This document shows, in pieces, positions 33,393-43,211 of a stretch of 46,762 bases of DNA (positions within the stretch are counted from its first letter, which is position 1; each line of letters begins with the position of its first letter). The notes beneath the pieces are model-generated. The model made no database searches. It worked only from the letters and a program-made list of their open reading frames with translations, and was not told where the DNA came from. Both the position numbers and the translations under genes were made by a program. The DNA is from Alphaproteobacteria bacterium (lineage in GTDB: Bacteria; Pseudomonadota; Alphaproteobacteria; Micropepsales; Micropepsaceae): positions 1-46,762 of the forward strand of contig JAFKEW010000060.1 in NCBI GenBank assembly GCA_017308375.1, written 5' to 3'.

Positions 33393-34100
33393 TCATACCC
33401 TGATGGAATGGAGGAATTGCGTAAGATTGCCGGTTTCGTGATCGATGTGAAGCTCCGGCGTCGCGATGCGCCAATAGGATTGGCCAAGGCCGTTGTTCAG
33501 CCACACGGTCGTCATGCCAAGCGCATTGGCGGGCACGAGATTGCGCGCGCTGTCTTCGAACAGCACTGCGCGGTCTGCGTGGACGCCTTGAAGCGCGACC
33601 AGTGCAGCATAGGCCGCCGGATCGGGCTTGGCCCGGAAGTCCAGCGCCTTCGCATCCACGATTGCGCAAAACAGATCTGCGATTTCCAGCCGGTCGAGTA
33701 CCGCACGGGCGAAGCGGCCGCAATTGTTGGTGAAGACAAGGCGCCGTCCCGGCAACCGGGCAAGACCGCTGCGCAATTGCGGGGCCGGTTTGAGGGCGAG
33801 GCCGGCGATATCGTTGATCTCGTCGTGATAGTGATCCGGGTCGATACCGTGATGGCGGATCAGCCCGGCCAGCGTGCTGCCGTAATCTTGCAGATAGCGC
33901 TTCTGAAGTGCCCAGGCCGGATCGCGCGCCATGCCCAGATGCTGCTGCACAAAGCGGCAGATCCGTTCTTCCATGGCGGTGTGCTGATCCCCGTCCACCG
34001 TGTAGAGCGTGTGGTCGAGATCGAACACCCAGGTGTCCAGGTGCCGCAGATCGGGCCCCGGGCTGGCGGCCCGGCAGGTGATTTCGCTTTGTTGCTGCAT
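33393..34100 (-). CDS. HAD-superfamily pyrimidine 5'-nucleotidase
   Basis: A 235-residue haloacid-dehalogenase-fold phosphatase. Motif I is FDLDHTLY, motif II is VFTNN, and motif IV is LFEDSARNL with KPDP before it. The set matches the pyrimidine 5'-nucleotidase (SDT1/YjjG-like) group. The ATG at 34100 is chosen since the family begins shortly before motif I; the open frame reaches to 34286 but that part has no family match and overlaps the divergent gene. It sits directly upstream of dapD. Confidence 0.85.
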   Translation of the reverse strand: MQQQSEITCRAASPGPDLRHLDTWVFDLDHTLYTVDGDQHTAMEERICRFVQQHLGMARDPAWALQKRYLQDYGSTLAGLIRHHGIDPDHYHDEINDIAGLALKPAPQLRSGLARLPGRRLVFTNNCGRFARAVLDRLEIADLFCAIVDAKALDFRAKPDPAAYAALVALQGVHADRAVLFEDSARNLVPANALGMTTVWLNNGLGQSYWRIATPELHIDHETGNLTQFLHSIRV

Positions 34101-34237
34101 GGGCGGACCATGGGGGAAGTGCCTTCCACCCGCAAGCCCGCTTGTTCGGCCATTTCGTCCCGATTCGGGCCAATTTCTTTCAAAAAGCTTTAATCGGGCG
34201 CGGCGGACAGTAGGGCTTCGCAAAAGTGGGAAATACG

Positions 34238-35497
34238 ATGGCCTCGAAACGCCCGTTGCCATCCGGGCTGCCGCTGTCTGGCACATTGTCGCAGGAAGAT
34301 GTCCTCAAGATTCTGGAGGACCGGACGCTCGCGGCCCAGCGGCAATTGGCGGGCCGGCCCGATGCCGCGCCCGAGGTTCTGCTCTATCTGGCGGCGCGTG
34401 GCCGCACGGCCGTGCGCCGCATGGTGGCCGCAAACCATGCCACCCCGCCGCATGCCAACCGCCTCCTTGCCGACGATGAAGATGACGAAGTGCGGGCGCA
34501 GCTTGCGCGCAAGATCGGCCGCCTGCTGCCCGATCTGGGCAGGGCGGAGAATGCGCGCCTTCGCGAACTGACCATTGAAACGATGGAGCGGCTGGCGGCC
34601 GATCAGTTGCCGCGCGTGCGTGCCGCCCTGGCGGAGGAAATCAAGACGCTTGACTGTGTGCCGCAGCATCTGGTGCAGGCGCTGGCGCGCGATGCCGAAG
34701 CGATCGTGGCGGCGCCGATCCTGGAATATTCGCCGCTGCTATCGGATTCGGACCTGCTGGAGATCATCGCGACGGCCAAGATCGCAGAAGCGTTGGCCGC
34801 GATTGCACGGCGAAAATCCGTCAGCGCCAATGTATCCAATGCGATTGTCACGGCGCTGGATATTCCGGCCATTGCGGCCCTTCTCACAAATCCCGATGCA
34901 AAAATCCGCGATGAAACGCTGCAAAAAATCCTCGATACGGCGGAAACGATCGAGGATTGGCACAAGCCGCTTGTTCTGCGCCTCGACCTTTCCCAACGCG
35001 CCATCCGGCGCATTGCAGGTTTTGTCGGCTCGTCACTGCTGGATCAATTGTCTGATCGGCATAATCTAGATGAAGATACCCGGCTTTATCTCGGCCGGCA
35101 GTTGCGCAGCCGTCTCGATGCGGAAGAAAGCACGCCGTCGGAAGAGGAGATGGCGCATGAGCGTGTCCGGGCGGCGCTGGCGGCCGGTCAACTGGACGAT
35201 GCTTTTGTGAGCAAGGCCGCAGAGGCTGGGCAGCGTGAGGATGTGCTGCTGGCACTGGCGGAACTGGCACGAATTCCGCGTGATGTCGTAAGCAAAATTT
35301 TGCAATCAGGCTCTGCCCGGCCGCTAACCGCACTCGCATGGTATGCCGGGCTCAGCATGCGGGCCGCGTTCAAGATCCAGCACTTCGTTCAGAAACTCCC
35401 TGCAAGCCAGCTTCTTCCCGCGCGCCAGGGCATACATTTCCCACTCTCCGAAAAGGAGATGCGCTGGCATCTGGGTTATTTCGGTATTCCGACCTGA
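34238..35497 (+). CDS. DUF2336 domain protein
   Basis: A 419-residue soluble protein, mostly helical with HEAT-like pairs (DEDDEVRAQLARKIGRLLPD, VRAALAEEIKTL, NPDAKIRDETLQKIL). The architecture and the ending LSMRAAFKIQHF...PLSEKEMRWHL match DUF2336, found widely in alphaproteobacteria with no settled role. GTG at 34226 is in frame upstream; the ATG at 34238 is preferred. It is divergent from the HAD-dapD pair, and its end overlaps the DUF1036 gene by 22 bp. Confidence 0.85.
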   Translation: MASKRPLPSGLPLSGTLSQEDVLKILEDRTLAAQRQLAGRPDAAPEVLLYLAARGRTAVRRMVAANHATPPHANRLLADDEDDEVRAQLARKIGRLLPDLGRAENARLRELTIETMERLAADQLPRVRAALAEEIKTLDCVPQHLVQALARDAEAIVAAPILEYSPLLSDSDLLEIIATAKIAEALAAIARRKSVSANVSNAIVTALDIPAIAALLTNPDAKIRDETLQKILDTAETIEDWHKPLVLRLDLSQRAIRRIAGFVGSSLLDQLSDRHNLDEDTRLYLGRQLRSRLDAEESTPSEEEMAHERVRAALAAGQLDDAFVSKAAEAGQREDVLLALAELARIPRDVVSKILQSGSARPLTALAWYAGLSMRAAFKIQHFVQKLPASQLLPARQGIHFPLSEKEMRWHLGYFGIPT

Positions 35498-36516
35498 GCA
35501 TTCTTTTCCGCTGGCATCAATCCGTGAGGACCTATGCGCACCGCAACTCCGTCCTTGCCGCCTGTGGGCGTTTCGAGAAAGCCTGCCTGCTTCATGCCGC
35601 GGGCTTCGCAGTTCGTCCGCCCTTCGATTTCGAAGGCGATGTCGGTGATGCAGAGGGGTGTGGTGCCGGCAATCACAGTTTTGCCGCCGGCCTGCTCGAC
35701 CCGCAGGAAATAGCGTTCGTCGGATAGCGGGGTGGAAATCAGGCTTGCGCATTCCGCGGGTGGAATTTTCCACCAGCCGCGCGCAAACCAGGATTTCTCG
35801 TCGTTCATCCCAATGGAAGCCCAAAGCGGTTTGCTGGTGGTGTTGCAGACGGAATATCCGGCCGGTGCAGCAATCGCGCCGGCGGCCTTTTCCAGGGCGG
35901 AGAAAAGATCGGCATCGCTTGTGTTGGTTGCAAGGCCGTGGGACGAGCGGAAGCGGTCCAGTGTGGTGCGAAAAATCGCGCCCACTTCGCCGTCGGGTTT
36001 TTTGATCGGGTAGCCATTATCGGCCAGAAGGCGTTGCAGCCCGGCCAGGCGCGCCTGCTCCAGCGTGGCGATTTCGTCTGTTTCGGTCAGTGTTTCGGTC
36101 CAGTCTGCCTTGTGGTGTGTTTTGACGGCGGCAAAGCCCACCGCGAAGCCCTGGTCCGGCGGGCACCCGGCCGACAATCCTGGCCGGTGCAATTGAAAGC
36201 GCCCATGCGCGACGCATAGAAAGACATTGCCGCCCCATGCGCGCGACAGGCCGCCATGGGCGCGCGATGACTGCGCGTAGATGTAGTAGGACGCGTTTTT
36301 CAATCTGCCATCGACAAGTGCTGTGCAGGCACCGGGTGTGATTCGTGTCCAACCGTTTGTTTCGAGCGCCGTCTTGGTCTGCGTTCCGCTGGCGGCATAA
36401 ACGATATAACTGGTGCGGTTGCAGATTTTCAGGGCCGCGCTGGCGCTGACGGCCGTAAGGGGCAGCGCGCCGCACGCAATGGCGCAGCCGGCAATCAACC
36501 GTGCAATACGGGTCAT
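35476..36516 (-). CDS. Secreted protein with two DUF1036 domains around a peptidoglycan-binding-like helix segment
   Basis: A 346-residue exported protein. A signal peptide ends near residue 28 (AVSASA/ALK). DUF1036-type segments occur twice: [16 protein letters not shown] with a WGGNVFLCV part, and [16 protein letters not shown] with [10 protein letters not shown]. Between them, about residues 150-200, lies a stretch like a peptidoglycan-binding domain ([18 protein letters not shown], then [11 protein letters not shown]). DUF1036 proteins are periplasmic, function unknown. It overlaps the argB stop by four bases (ATGA). Confidence 0.83.
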   Translation of the reverse strand: MTRIARLIAGCAIACGALPLTAVSASAALKICNRTSYIVYAASGTQTKTALETNGWTRITPGACTALVDGRLKNASYYIYAQSSRAHGGLSRAWGGNVFLCVAHGRFQLHRPGLSAGCPPDQGFAVGFAAVKTHHKADWTETLTETDEIATLEQARLAGLQRLLADNGYPIKKPDGEVGAIFRTTLDRFRSSHGLATNTSDADLFSALEKAAGAIAAPAGYSVCNTTSKPLWASIGMNDEKSWFARGWWKIPPAECASLISTPLSDERYFLRVEQAGGKTVIAGTTPLCITDIAFEIEGRTNCEARGMKQAGFLETPTGGKDGVAVRIGPHGLMPAEKNAQVGIPK

Positions 36517-37430
36517 TCCGCCGTGATCATCGTGCCTGCGCCATGCTCGGTGAACAGTTCCAGCATCAGCACATGTGGAATGCGGCCATCGAGGATGACG
36601 GCCGCCTTCACGCCTTGTTCCACGGCGTGAACCGCAGTCTCGATCTTGGGGATCATGCCACCGGAAATCGTTCCGTTCTCGATCAGACGGCGCGCTTCGT
36701 GTACGCTCAGGCGTTGAATCAGTTTGCCTTCGCGATCGAGCACCCCCTCGACATCCGTCAACAGGATCAGACGTTCCGCGGTCAGCGCGCCCGATACAGC
36801 ACCGGCAACCGTGTCGGCGTTGATGTTGTAGGTTTCACCCTTGTGGCCGACGCCGATCGGCGCAATCACCGGAATGAGGTCCGAGGCGATGATCGTGCGC
36901 AGGACTTCCGGCGTGATTTTCTCGGGCTCGCCAACAAAGCCGAGGTCCACCGTTCCACCGCCATTGGCGGATTTGTGTTCAAGCTTGCGGGCAATTACCA
37001 GGTTGCCATCTTTTCCCGAAAGGCCGACAGCGCGGCCGCCCGCCGCGTTGATGCCGCTGACGATCTGTTTGTTGATGGAGCCCGCCAGCACCATCTCCAC
37101 CACTTCGATCGCGGCCTGGTCGGTAACGCGCAAGCCATCGACGAACGAGGAGGGGATGGAAAGCCGTTTCAGCATCGCGCCGATCTGCGGGCCGCCGCCA
37201 TGAACCACAACCGGATCGATCCCGGTCTGTTTCATCAGCACGATGTCCTGGGCGAAATGTTCGCTGACGCCACCTTCCATCGCGTGGCCGCCATACTTCA
37301 CCACGATCGTCTTGCCGTCGTATTTCAGAATAAACGGCAGCGCCTCGACCAGCACACGCGCGGTTGAACGCCAGCGCGCCATAACGCGTAAATTGCGATC
37401 CTGCGTGGTGTCGTCGGAAAGTGCCATCAT
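36513..37430 (-). CDS. argB: Acetylglutamate kinase
   Basis: A 305-residue amino acid kinase, the second step of arginine synthesis. Motifs are [35 protein letters not shown] and [14 protein letters not shown]. It starts at 37430 or 37427 (ATGATG); the longer frame to 37520 would run into the yihA gene. It belongs to the rpmH-to-argB operon and is translationally coupled to the DUF1036 gene. Confidence 0.95.
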   Translation of the reverse strand: MMALSDDTTQDRNLRVMARWRSTARVLVEALPFILKYDGKTIVVKYGGHAMEGGVSEHFAQDIVLMKQTGIDPVVVHGGGPQIGAMLKRLSIPSSFVDGLRVTDQAAIEVVEMVLAGSINKQIVSGINAAGGRAVGLSGKDGNLVIARKLEHKSANGGGTVDLGFVGEPEKITPEVLRTIIASDLIPVIAPIGVGHKGETYNINADTVAGAVSGALTAERLILLTDVEGVLDREGKLIQRLSVHEARRLIENGTISGGMIPKIETAVHAVEQGVKAAVILDGRIPHVLMLELFTEHGAGTMITAE

Positions 37431-37470
37431 AGGGGCCCTGAGCGAAAGCGGGCGCGTTATAGCGGAAAGA

Positions 37471-38124
37471 TTATTGCACAGCCAGCGCCGCCAGATGCAG
37501 GCGCAAATTGTCCAGTCCAATCGATTTTCCGGCCGAAGTGGCGGCGATTTCAGGGTATGCCGCCGGGTGCTTGCGGGATTCGAGCAGCACTTCGGCAGCC
37601 CTGGCTTCCCGTTCGGCGGGGCGAAGCTTGTCGAGCTTGGTCAGGGTCAGAAGGTAGGAAACCGCGGCGGAATCCAGCAGCTTCATGGCGGCCCGGTCGA
37701 TTTCCCCAACCCCGCGCCGCGCGTCGATCAGCAGGATGACGCGCTTGAGATTTGCCCGGCCGCGCAGATAGGCGAAAATCAGGGCCCGCCATTCCGCCGC
37801 CAGCAATTTCGATGCCTTGGCGTAGCCATAGCCTGGAAGGTCCACCAGCATCAGATGGCTATCCAGCTGGAAGAAATTGATTTCGCGCGTGCGCCCCGGC
37901 GTGTTGGAGACCCGCGCCAGTCCGCGCCGCCCGGTCAACGCGTTGATCAGGCTCGATTTGCCGACATTGGATCGGCCGACAAATGCAATCTCCGGGAGCG
38001 TGGGCACCGGCAGGGTGTCGATCGAGGGTGCACCGGCGATAAAGCCGGCTTTGCTGAACAGAATACGCGCGGCCTCTATCCGGGCGGGGTCTGCTGCGTC
38101 GCCGCCGGGCTCGTCTTCCACCAT
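37471..38124 (-). CDS. yihA: Ribosome biogenesis GTPase YihA/YsxC (EngB)
   Basis: A 217-residue GTPase needed for assembly of the large ribosomal subunit. G1 is [11 protein letters not shown]2 the threonine in NTPGRT, G3 DLPGYG, G4 TKLDKL and G5 ATSA. Length is normal. It lies ten bases after yidC in the rpmH operon, an order seen in many alphaproteobacteria. Confidence 0.95.
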   Translation of the reverse strand: MVEDEPGGDAADPARIEAARILFSKAGFIAGAPSIDTLPVPTLPEIAFVGRSNVGKSSLINALTGRRGLARVSNTPGRTREINFFQLDSHLMLVDLPGYGYAKASKLLAAEWRALIFAYLRGRANLKRVILLIDARRGVGEIDRAAMKLLDSAAVSYLLTLTKLDKLRPAEREARAAEVLLESRKHPAAYPEIAATSAGKSIGLDNLRLHLAALAVQ

Positions 38125-38133
38125 GGTGTGGTC

Positions 38134-39960
38134 CTACTCGCCCGCCGCCGGTTCGGATTTTTCCCGGCGCTTTGACGCAAAAAGCTTCAGGTTCTCGAAC
38201 AGGTGCACCGGCGCGCCCTGGCGGCGCATGATGAAATATTGCTGGGTTACCGACAAAAGATTGTTCCAGGTCCAGTAAATCACCAGCCCGGCCGGGAATG
38301 TTGCCAGCATGAAAGTGAAGATCAGCGGCATGAAGGCAAACATGCGCGCCTGAATGGGATCGGTCGGGGCTGGATTCAGTTTGGTTTGAAGCCATTGGGT
38401 AATGCCCATCAGAATCGGCCAGATGCCGATCGAGAGGAACGCCGGAATGAAATGCGGGATCTGATACGACAGCAAACCGAACAGGTTCAGGATCGATGTC
38501 GGGTCAGGCGCCGAAAGGTCGTGAATCCAGCCGAAGAACGGCGCGTGTCGCATCTCGATCGTGACGTACAGAACTTTGTAAAGCGCATAGAATACCGGCA
38601 CCTGGATCAGCATCGGCAGGCAGCCCGAGACGGGATTGACCTTTTCCCGCTTGTATAGCTCCATCATTTCCTGCTGCTGACGCGCCCGGTCATCGGCGAA
38701 TCGTTCACGGATGCGCGTCATCTCGGGCTGAACCTTTTTCATCCGGCTCATGGAAGCGTAGGAGGCGTTGGCAAGCGGGAAGAAGATCAGTTTGACCGTC
38801 ACGGTCAGGAGCAGAATGGCGATGCCGAAATTGCCGACCAGCGTGTAGAATTCATCGAGCAGCCAGAACATCGGCCGGGTGATAACGGAGAACCAGCCCC
38901 AGTCGATGGCGAAGTCGAAGCCCTGGATACCAAGTTTTTTCTGATAGCTCTGCAGGATTTTCACGACTTTTGCGCCGGCGAAAAGATGCTGGGTGACGGT
39001 CGTGGTGCCGCCGGGCGCGATGTCATGGGCAGCCAGCCGATAGTCGGATTGATAGGCGACCGTCCCGTTCAAATTGGAGGCGGCGTAGGAACTCTCGTAT
39101 TTCTGGCTCTGGGGCGGGATGACCGCGGCCATCCAGTATTTGTCGGTAATGCCGACCCAGCCGCCGGTGGAATGGAAGGTTTGCGGTTGATCGGGCTTGT
39201 CTTTCAGGTCGCTGTATTTGGTGTATTTCGCGCTTCCGTCAGCATAGCCGACGAAGCCTTGGTGAATATACCAGGAGGAATGCGCCTCCGACGCGGGCAC
39301 GCCGTCGCGAACGACATAGGCATAGGGATAAAGGGTGACCTTACTGTCTGATTTGTTGGCAACTGTGTCGGACACCGTGAACATATATTGATCGTCGACC
39401 GCGATCTGCCGCGTGAACACCAGGCCGTGGCCATTCTCCCAGCGCAGTGTGACGGGATGACCGGGCGAGAGTTCGCTGCCGCCGGCCAATGTCCATGCGG
39501 TTGCATTGTCCGGCATCGGCTGGTTGCTGTCCGGCGGGGCCACCCAGCCGAATACCGCATAATAGGGATAGTCCGTGCCCTGTGGCGCCAGCAGCGCGAT
39601 TTCAGGGCTCTTGGGGTCAACCGTCTCGCGATATTTTTTCAAACGCAGATCGTCAAACCGTGCGCCCTTCAGCAGAAGCGATCCATCGACCGTCGGCGTA
39701 TCGATCGTGATACGCGTGCCCGATTGGCGCAGTGCTTCTGCGCGGCTCAAATGCGCCGTTGTCGGCGTGGGTGCTGCGAGCTTCGGCGCACGCGCGGCAG
39801 GGTGGGCGGTGCCGCCCTTCGTCTTGTGAGACAATTCCGTCTGTTGTGCGATACGCGCCTGCTCGCTTTTCAGTTGCGGCTGTACCACGAAATATTCCCA
39901 GCCGATGAACACGGCTGCGCAAAGGACAACGGCGAGCAGAAGGTTTTTGTTTTCGTTCAT
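38134..39960 (-). CDS. yidC: Membrane protein insertase YidC
   Basis: A 608-residue inner-membrane insertase. An N-terminal span ([20 protein letters not shown]) is followed by the large periplasmic beta domain (to about residue 350) and the conserved five-span core ([36 protein letters not shown]). It ends in a positively charged tail. It acts with SecYEG or alone on new membrane proteins. Its start overlaps the yidD stop by four bases. Confidence 0.96.
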   Translation of the reverse strand: MNENKNLLLAVVLCAAVFIGWEYFVVQPQLKSEQARIAQQTELSHKTKGGTAHPAARAPKLAAPTPTTAHLSRAEALRQSGTRITIDTPTVDGSLLLKGARFDDLRLKKYRETVDPKSPEIALLAPQGTDYPYYAVFGWVAPPDSNQPMPDNATAWTLAGGSELSPGHPVTLRWENGHGLVFTRQIAVDDQYMFTVSDTVANKSDSKVTLYPYAYVVRDGVPASEAHSSWYIHQGFVGYADGSAKYTKYSDLKDKPDQPQTFHSTGGWVGITDKYWMAAVIPPQSQKYESSYAASNLNGTVAYQSDYRLAAHDIAPGGTTTVTQHLFAGAKVVKILQSYQKKLGIQGFDFAIDWGWFSVITRPMFWLLDEFYTLVGNFGIAILLLTVTVKLIFFPLANASYASMSRMKKVQPEMTRIRERFADDRARQQQEMMELYKREKVNPVSGCLPMLIQVPVFYALYKVLYVTIEMRHAPFFGWIHDLSAPDPTSILNLFGLLSYQIPHFIPAFLSIGIWPILMGITQWLQTKLNPAPTDPIQARMFAFMPLIFTFMLATFPAGLVIYWTWNNLLSVTQQYFIMRRQGAPVHLFENLKLFASKRREKSEPAAGE

Positions 39961-40226
39961 GGATGATGAGCCGGTGGTACGGGGTCAAAGCCCGACGAAC
40001 CGCCGAGCCACGAAATCGGGTGACAGCGCGCCAGGCGCCTTGCGGCAAGGCCCAATCCTCTGACCGGGCCATGGGTATGGATTGCCTCTATCGCATAGGT
40101 GGAGCAGGAGGGCGTGAACCGGCACGAGGGCGGCAAAAGTGGGGATACCACCAGCCGGTAGCCGTGAATGGGGGCCGTCAGAGCGGCGGTCACGATGCGG
40201 CGAAGCATGTGGTCCGGCGTCGTCAC
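39957..40226 (-). CDS. yidD: Membrane protein insertion efficiency factor YidD
   Basis: An 89-residue protein with the family core [28 protein letters not shown] and [16 protein letters not shown]. It helps YidC-dependent insertion. It starts with GTG at 40226, overlapping the rnpA stop; an ATG at 40208 is a shorter alternative. The rnpA-yidD-yidC order is typical. Confidence 0.93.
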   Translation of the reverse strand: MTTPDHMLRRIVTAALTAPIHGYRLVVSPLLPPSCRFTPSCSTYAIEAIHTHGPVRGLGLAARRLARCHPISWLGGSSGFDPVPPAHHP

Positions 40227-40585
40227 GCGGAAGGCCCTCCGGGTTTGGCGGCTGCCAGTTTGGCGTGTGCCGCGCGAAGTGCGCGCTGGAGGTCTTCCAG
40301 CAGGCCGGCATAGGGTCGGGTCAGCGTGGCCGGCCGCGCGACCAGAACATAGTCATGCCCTTCAAGGCCATAAAGGGGGATAAGTGCCGCTGCCGCTGCG
40401 CGCAACCGCCTTTTGGCTCTGTTCCGTGCCACCGCGTTGCCCACTTTCCTGCTTGCCGTAAAGCCAATGCGGATTTCCGTGCCGTGGTCGGGCGTTACGC
40501 ATGTTTCCAGCGTTAGCCCGGGCTCTGACCGCCTTACCCCGCGCTGGGCGTGAAGGAAATCGTCCCTTTTTTTTAGACGCTTCAA
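40223..40585 (-). CDS. rnpA: Ribonuclease P protein component
   Basis: A 120-residue basic protein that helps the RNase P RNA process tRNA 5' ends. The family motif is [12 protein letters not shown], with [11 protein letters not shown] before it. The first codon is TTG ([10 protein letters not shown] in family alignment), an uncommon start. Codons 4-7 (CTA AAA AAA AGG) include a run of eight As that could allow slippage. It lies 47 bp downstream of rpmH. Confidence 0.93.
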   Translation of the reverse strand: MKRLKKRDDFLHAQRGVRRSEPGLTLETCVTPDHGTEIRIGFTASRKVGNAVARNRAKRRLRAAAAALIPLYGLEGHDYVLVARPATLTRPYAGLLEDLQRALRAAHAKLAAAKPGGPSA

Positions 40586-40632
40586 GGCCGGCGCCGTAGG
40601 CTGTGGTAGCCGCCGCGGGAACCGGTCGGGGC

Positions 40633-40767
40633 TCAGGCCGAAAGCTTCTTGCGGCCGTGCACACGGCGCCGGGCCAGCACTTTCTGGCCGCCCTTTGTGG
40701 CCGCGCGGGCGCGGTAGCCGTGCCGCCTTTTGCGGACGAGTTTGCTCGGCTGGTAGGTGCGCTTCAT
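40633..40767 (-). CDS. rpmH: 50S ribosomal protein L34
   Basis: The 44-residue product begins [20 protein letters not shown] and ends [15 protein letters not shown], the complete L34 sequence. It heads the operon rpmH-rnpA-yidD-yidC-yihA-argB. Its promoter is at 40809-40837. Confidence 0.97.
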   Translation of the reverse strand: MKRTYQPSKLVRKRRHGYRARAATKGGQKVLARRRVHGRKKLSA

Positions 40768-40808
40768 CGGTTCAGGCTTTCACTGGGCAGGTCACCAAAG
40801 AGGCCGTG

Positions 40809-40837
40809 CTTCTAGGCACAGAGCGGCGGGCTGTCAA
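40809..40837 (-). promoter_or_regulatory. Putative sigma70-type promoter of the rpmH operon
   Basis: On the minus strand TTGACA (40837-40832), a 17-bp spacer and TAGAAG (40814-40809). The transcript would start about 35 bp before rpmH. Confidence 0.6.
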
Positions 40838-40920
40838 CCACCGGCGAGTCCGGCAACCAGCCCCGCAGGCCCCAGGCAAGCGGTTGTGCCCGCTTTATTT
40901 TTGAATGCTTTCCGGGCTTT

Positions 40921-42369
40921 ATGCGCGGCATGCTGGCCCGACCCCGCGCGCGCATGGCCGGTGCCTGGGGGCTTGTCGCACACAGCCTGTCCGGGCGCTT
41001 GCTGCTTCTTACACTTCTTTATGTGCTGATCAGCGAGGCGCTGATCTCCGTGCCGAGCATTGCGCGCTATCACCGCAGCCTTCTGGAAAGCCATATCGAA
41101 TCCGCCGAGATCGCGATCCTGCCCTTCACCGAACTGGGTGGGCAGCAATTGTCGGCGGCCTTGCGTGCGCAATTGCTGCAGCGCGCCGGTGCCACGGCCG
41201 TGATGCTCAAGCGGCCCGATCAGCGTGAGCTGTTTCTGGTTCATGGCATGCCTCAACATATCGACCACACGGTCGATCTGCGGCGGTCCGGCATCATGGG
41301 CGATCTTTATCAGGCGCTCGACTGCTTGATCGTGGGTGGCACCCGCATGCTGCATGTGATCGCACGGACCCAGATTTCGCGGGCCGAGACGATTGAAGTG
41401 CTGGTGGATGAGGCCCCCATCCGCGAAGCGTTGCTCGTTTATGCCGAGCGGACGTTTCTGTTTGGCCTGCTCATCTCCGTGATTGCGGCAATCCTTGTTT
41501 TCTTAAGCCTTTATTTTGTGCTGGTCCGGCCGATGCGGCGTATCACCCAGGCCATGGTCAGCTTTCGCGACAATCCGGAAGATGCTTCGCGCATTGTGGT
41601 GCCGTCGAACCGGCGTGACGAAGTGGGCATTGCCGAGCGTGAACTGGCCGAAATGCAGCGCGATCTTAATGCGTCCCTGCAACAGAAAACGCGGCTCGCC
41701 GCACTGGGGGCCGCGGTTGCGCGGATACAGCACGATCTGCGCAATATTCTCGCCAGCGCGCAATTGGCATCCGACCGGCTCAGCGCGATCAACGATCCGG
41801 TGGTGCAGCGCCTGGCCCCACGGCTTATCACGGCATTGGATCGTGCCGTTGGCCTTGCCACCAATACCTTGCGTTATGGCCGAGCCGATGAACGGCCGGC
41901 GGTGCGTCGCAAAGTGCTGCTGGCACCAATTGTTGACGAAGCGGCAGAGGCCGCCCTCGCCATCCGGGGCGGGGCGGGCCGCAAGGTGCGATTGCATAAC
42001 GAAGTCTCGCAGACGTGTCAGGCCTATGCCGATCCGGAACATCTTCACCGCATCGTCCTCAATCTGTTGCGCAATGCTGCACAGGCCCTGCAGACGCAGG
42101 ATGATGGCGCCATTACCGTTTCCACGGATGAAAGCGCGGGCCGGCTTGTTATCACTATTGCCGACAATGGCCCGGGTATAATGCCGGAATTGCAGGATCG
42201 GTTGTTCAAACCCTTTGCAGCGGGGGCGCGCAATGGCGGTTCCGGCCTTGGTCTTGCGATTGCTCGCGATCTGGCGCGCGCGCAAGGTGGCGATGTCAGC
42301 CTTGTCGCGACCGGGACCGCAGGCACCGTTTTCCGTATCGAACTGCCTTGTCGGGCGGAGGGCGTATGA
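40921..42369 (+). CDS. Membrane sensor histidine kinase (orphan)
   Basis: A 482-residue kinase. Two membrane spans (about 26-46 and 178-200) enclose a periplasmic sensor region of about 130 residues. A HAMP segment follows (LVRPMRRITQAMVSF), then the histidine site IQHDLRNILAS, the N box NLLRNAAQAL and the ATP motifs DNGPGI and GSGLGLAI. No response regulator gene is adjacent, so its partner lies elsewhere. Its TGA overlaps the ATG of tam, forming a string with the next genes. Confidence 0.92.
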   Translation: MRGMLARPRARMAGAWGLVAHSLSGRLLLLTLLYVLISEALISVPSIARYHRSLLESHIESAEIAILPFTELGGQQLSAALRAQLLQRAGATAVMLKRPDQRELFLVHGMPQHIDHTVDLRRSGIMGDLYQALDCLIVGGTRMLHVIARTQISRAETIEVLVDEAPIREALLVYAERTFLFGLLISVIAAILVFLSLYFVLVRPMRRITQAMVSFRDNPEDASRIVVPSNRRDEVGIAERELAEMQRDLNASLQQKTRLAALGAAVARIQHDLRNILASAQLASDRLSAINDPVVQRLAPRLITALDRAVGLATNTLRYGRADERPAVRRKVLLAPIVDEAAEAALAIRGGAGRKVRLHNEVSQTCQAYADPEHLHRIVLNLLRNAAQALQTQDDGAITVSTDESAGRLVITIADNGPGIMPELQDRLFKPFAAGARNGGSGLGLAIARDLARAQGGDVSLVATGTAGTVFRIELPCRAEGV

Positions 42370-43127
42370 GCTGGGACCCACATGCTTATCTGACATTCGC
42401 CGATGCACGCACGCGGCCGGCGGCCGAACTTCTCGCCCGCGTTCCGGCACAATCACCGGCGCGCGTTGCCGATTTGGGTTGCGGGCCCGGCAACTCCACC
42501 GCACTTCTTGCCGCGCGTTGGCCCAATGCTGAAATCGAAGGTATCGATTCCGCGCCACGGATGATCGCAGCCGCTTCAGCAACGGAACTCCGCGCGCGAT
42601 GGACGGTTGCGGATATAGCGACCTGGCAACCGTCCGATTTACCGGATGTGATATTTTCCAATGCTGCGTTGCAATGGCTGGGTGATCATAAGGCGTTGCT
42701 GCCGCGTTTGATGGGCTTTCTGAAGCCGGACGGGGTTTTCGCGTTTCAGATGCCACGTAATTACGATGCACCTTCCCATCGGTTGATGGCGGTTGCGGCC
42801 GCCGCCGGTCCTTGGGCAGACAAGCTGTCGGCCATTCCAGCACGCGTGATGGCGCCGGCGGAATTCTATTTCGATGTTCTGGCACCGATGGCGGCAGAGC
42901 TTGATATATGGGAAACAAGCTATCTCCATTGTCTGGAAGGCGGCGATCCAGTTTTCCGCTGGACGCGCGCCACCGGCCTGCGGCCCTATGAGCAGGCGTT
43001 GGAAGGTGCGGAACGTGAAGGGTTCCTGGAAACCTATCGTGCATTGCTGCGGGAAGCTTATCCGCGGCGCGATGATGGAAAGACGCTGTTTCCATTCCAG
43101 CGTCTGTTTGTGGTGGCGCGAACCTGA
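42366..43127 (+). CDS. tam: Trans-aconitate 2-methyltransferase
   Basis: A 253-residue SAM-dependent methyltransferase. It begins MSWDPHAYLTFADARTRPA, as the Tam family does. The SAM motif is VADLGCGPGNST, with FSNAALQWLGDH and FAFQMPRNYDAPSH later. Tam methylates trans-aconitate, a spontaneous by-product that inhibits aconitase. Translation is coupled to the kinase gene by ATGA overlap. Confidence 0.92.
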   Translation: MSWDPHAYLTFADARTRPAAELLARVPAQSPARVADLGCGPGNSTALLAARWPNAEIEGIDSAPRMIAAASATELRARWTVADIATWQPSDLPDVIFSNAALQWLGDHKALLPRLMGFLKPDGVFAFQMPRNYDAPSHRLMAVAAAAGPWADKLSAIPARVMAPAEFYFDVLAPMAAELDIWETSYLHCLEGGDPVFRWTRATGLRPYEQALEGAEREGFLETYRALLREAYPRRDDGKTLFPFQRLFVVART

Positions 43128-43211
43128 CGTGCCGAACGGGCGTGTTTGCGAAAGGTACGGAGCCTGAGAAAGCCGTTCAAAGCCGAATGGATTTGCTTTA
43201 GTTTTGACAAC

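Noticed and set aside
32304..34193. A 629-codon plus-strand frame across dapD and the nucleotidase gene
   Set aside because: It runs against two genes with complete motifs and begins inside the SDR gene in another frame.
41503..43095. A 530-codon minus-strand frame opposite the kinase and tam genes
   Set aside because: Both plus-strand genes have full family motifs; the mirror product has none.
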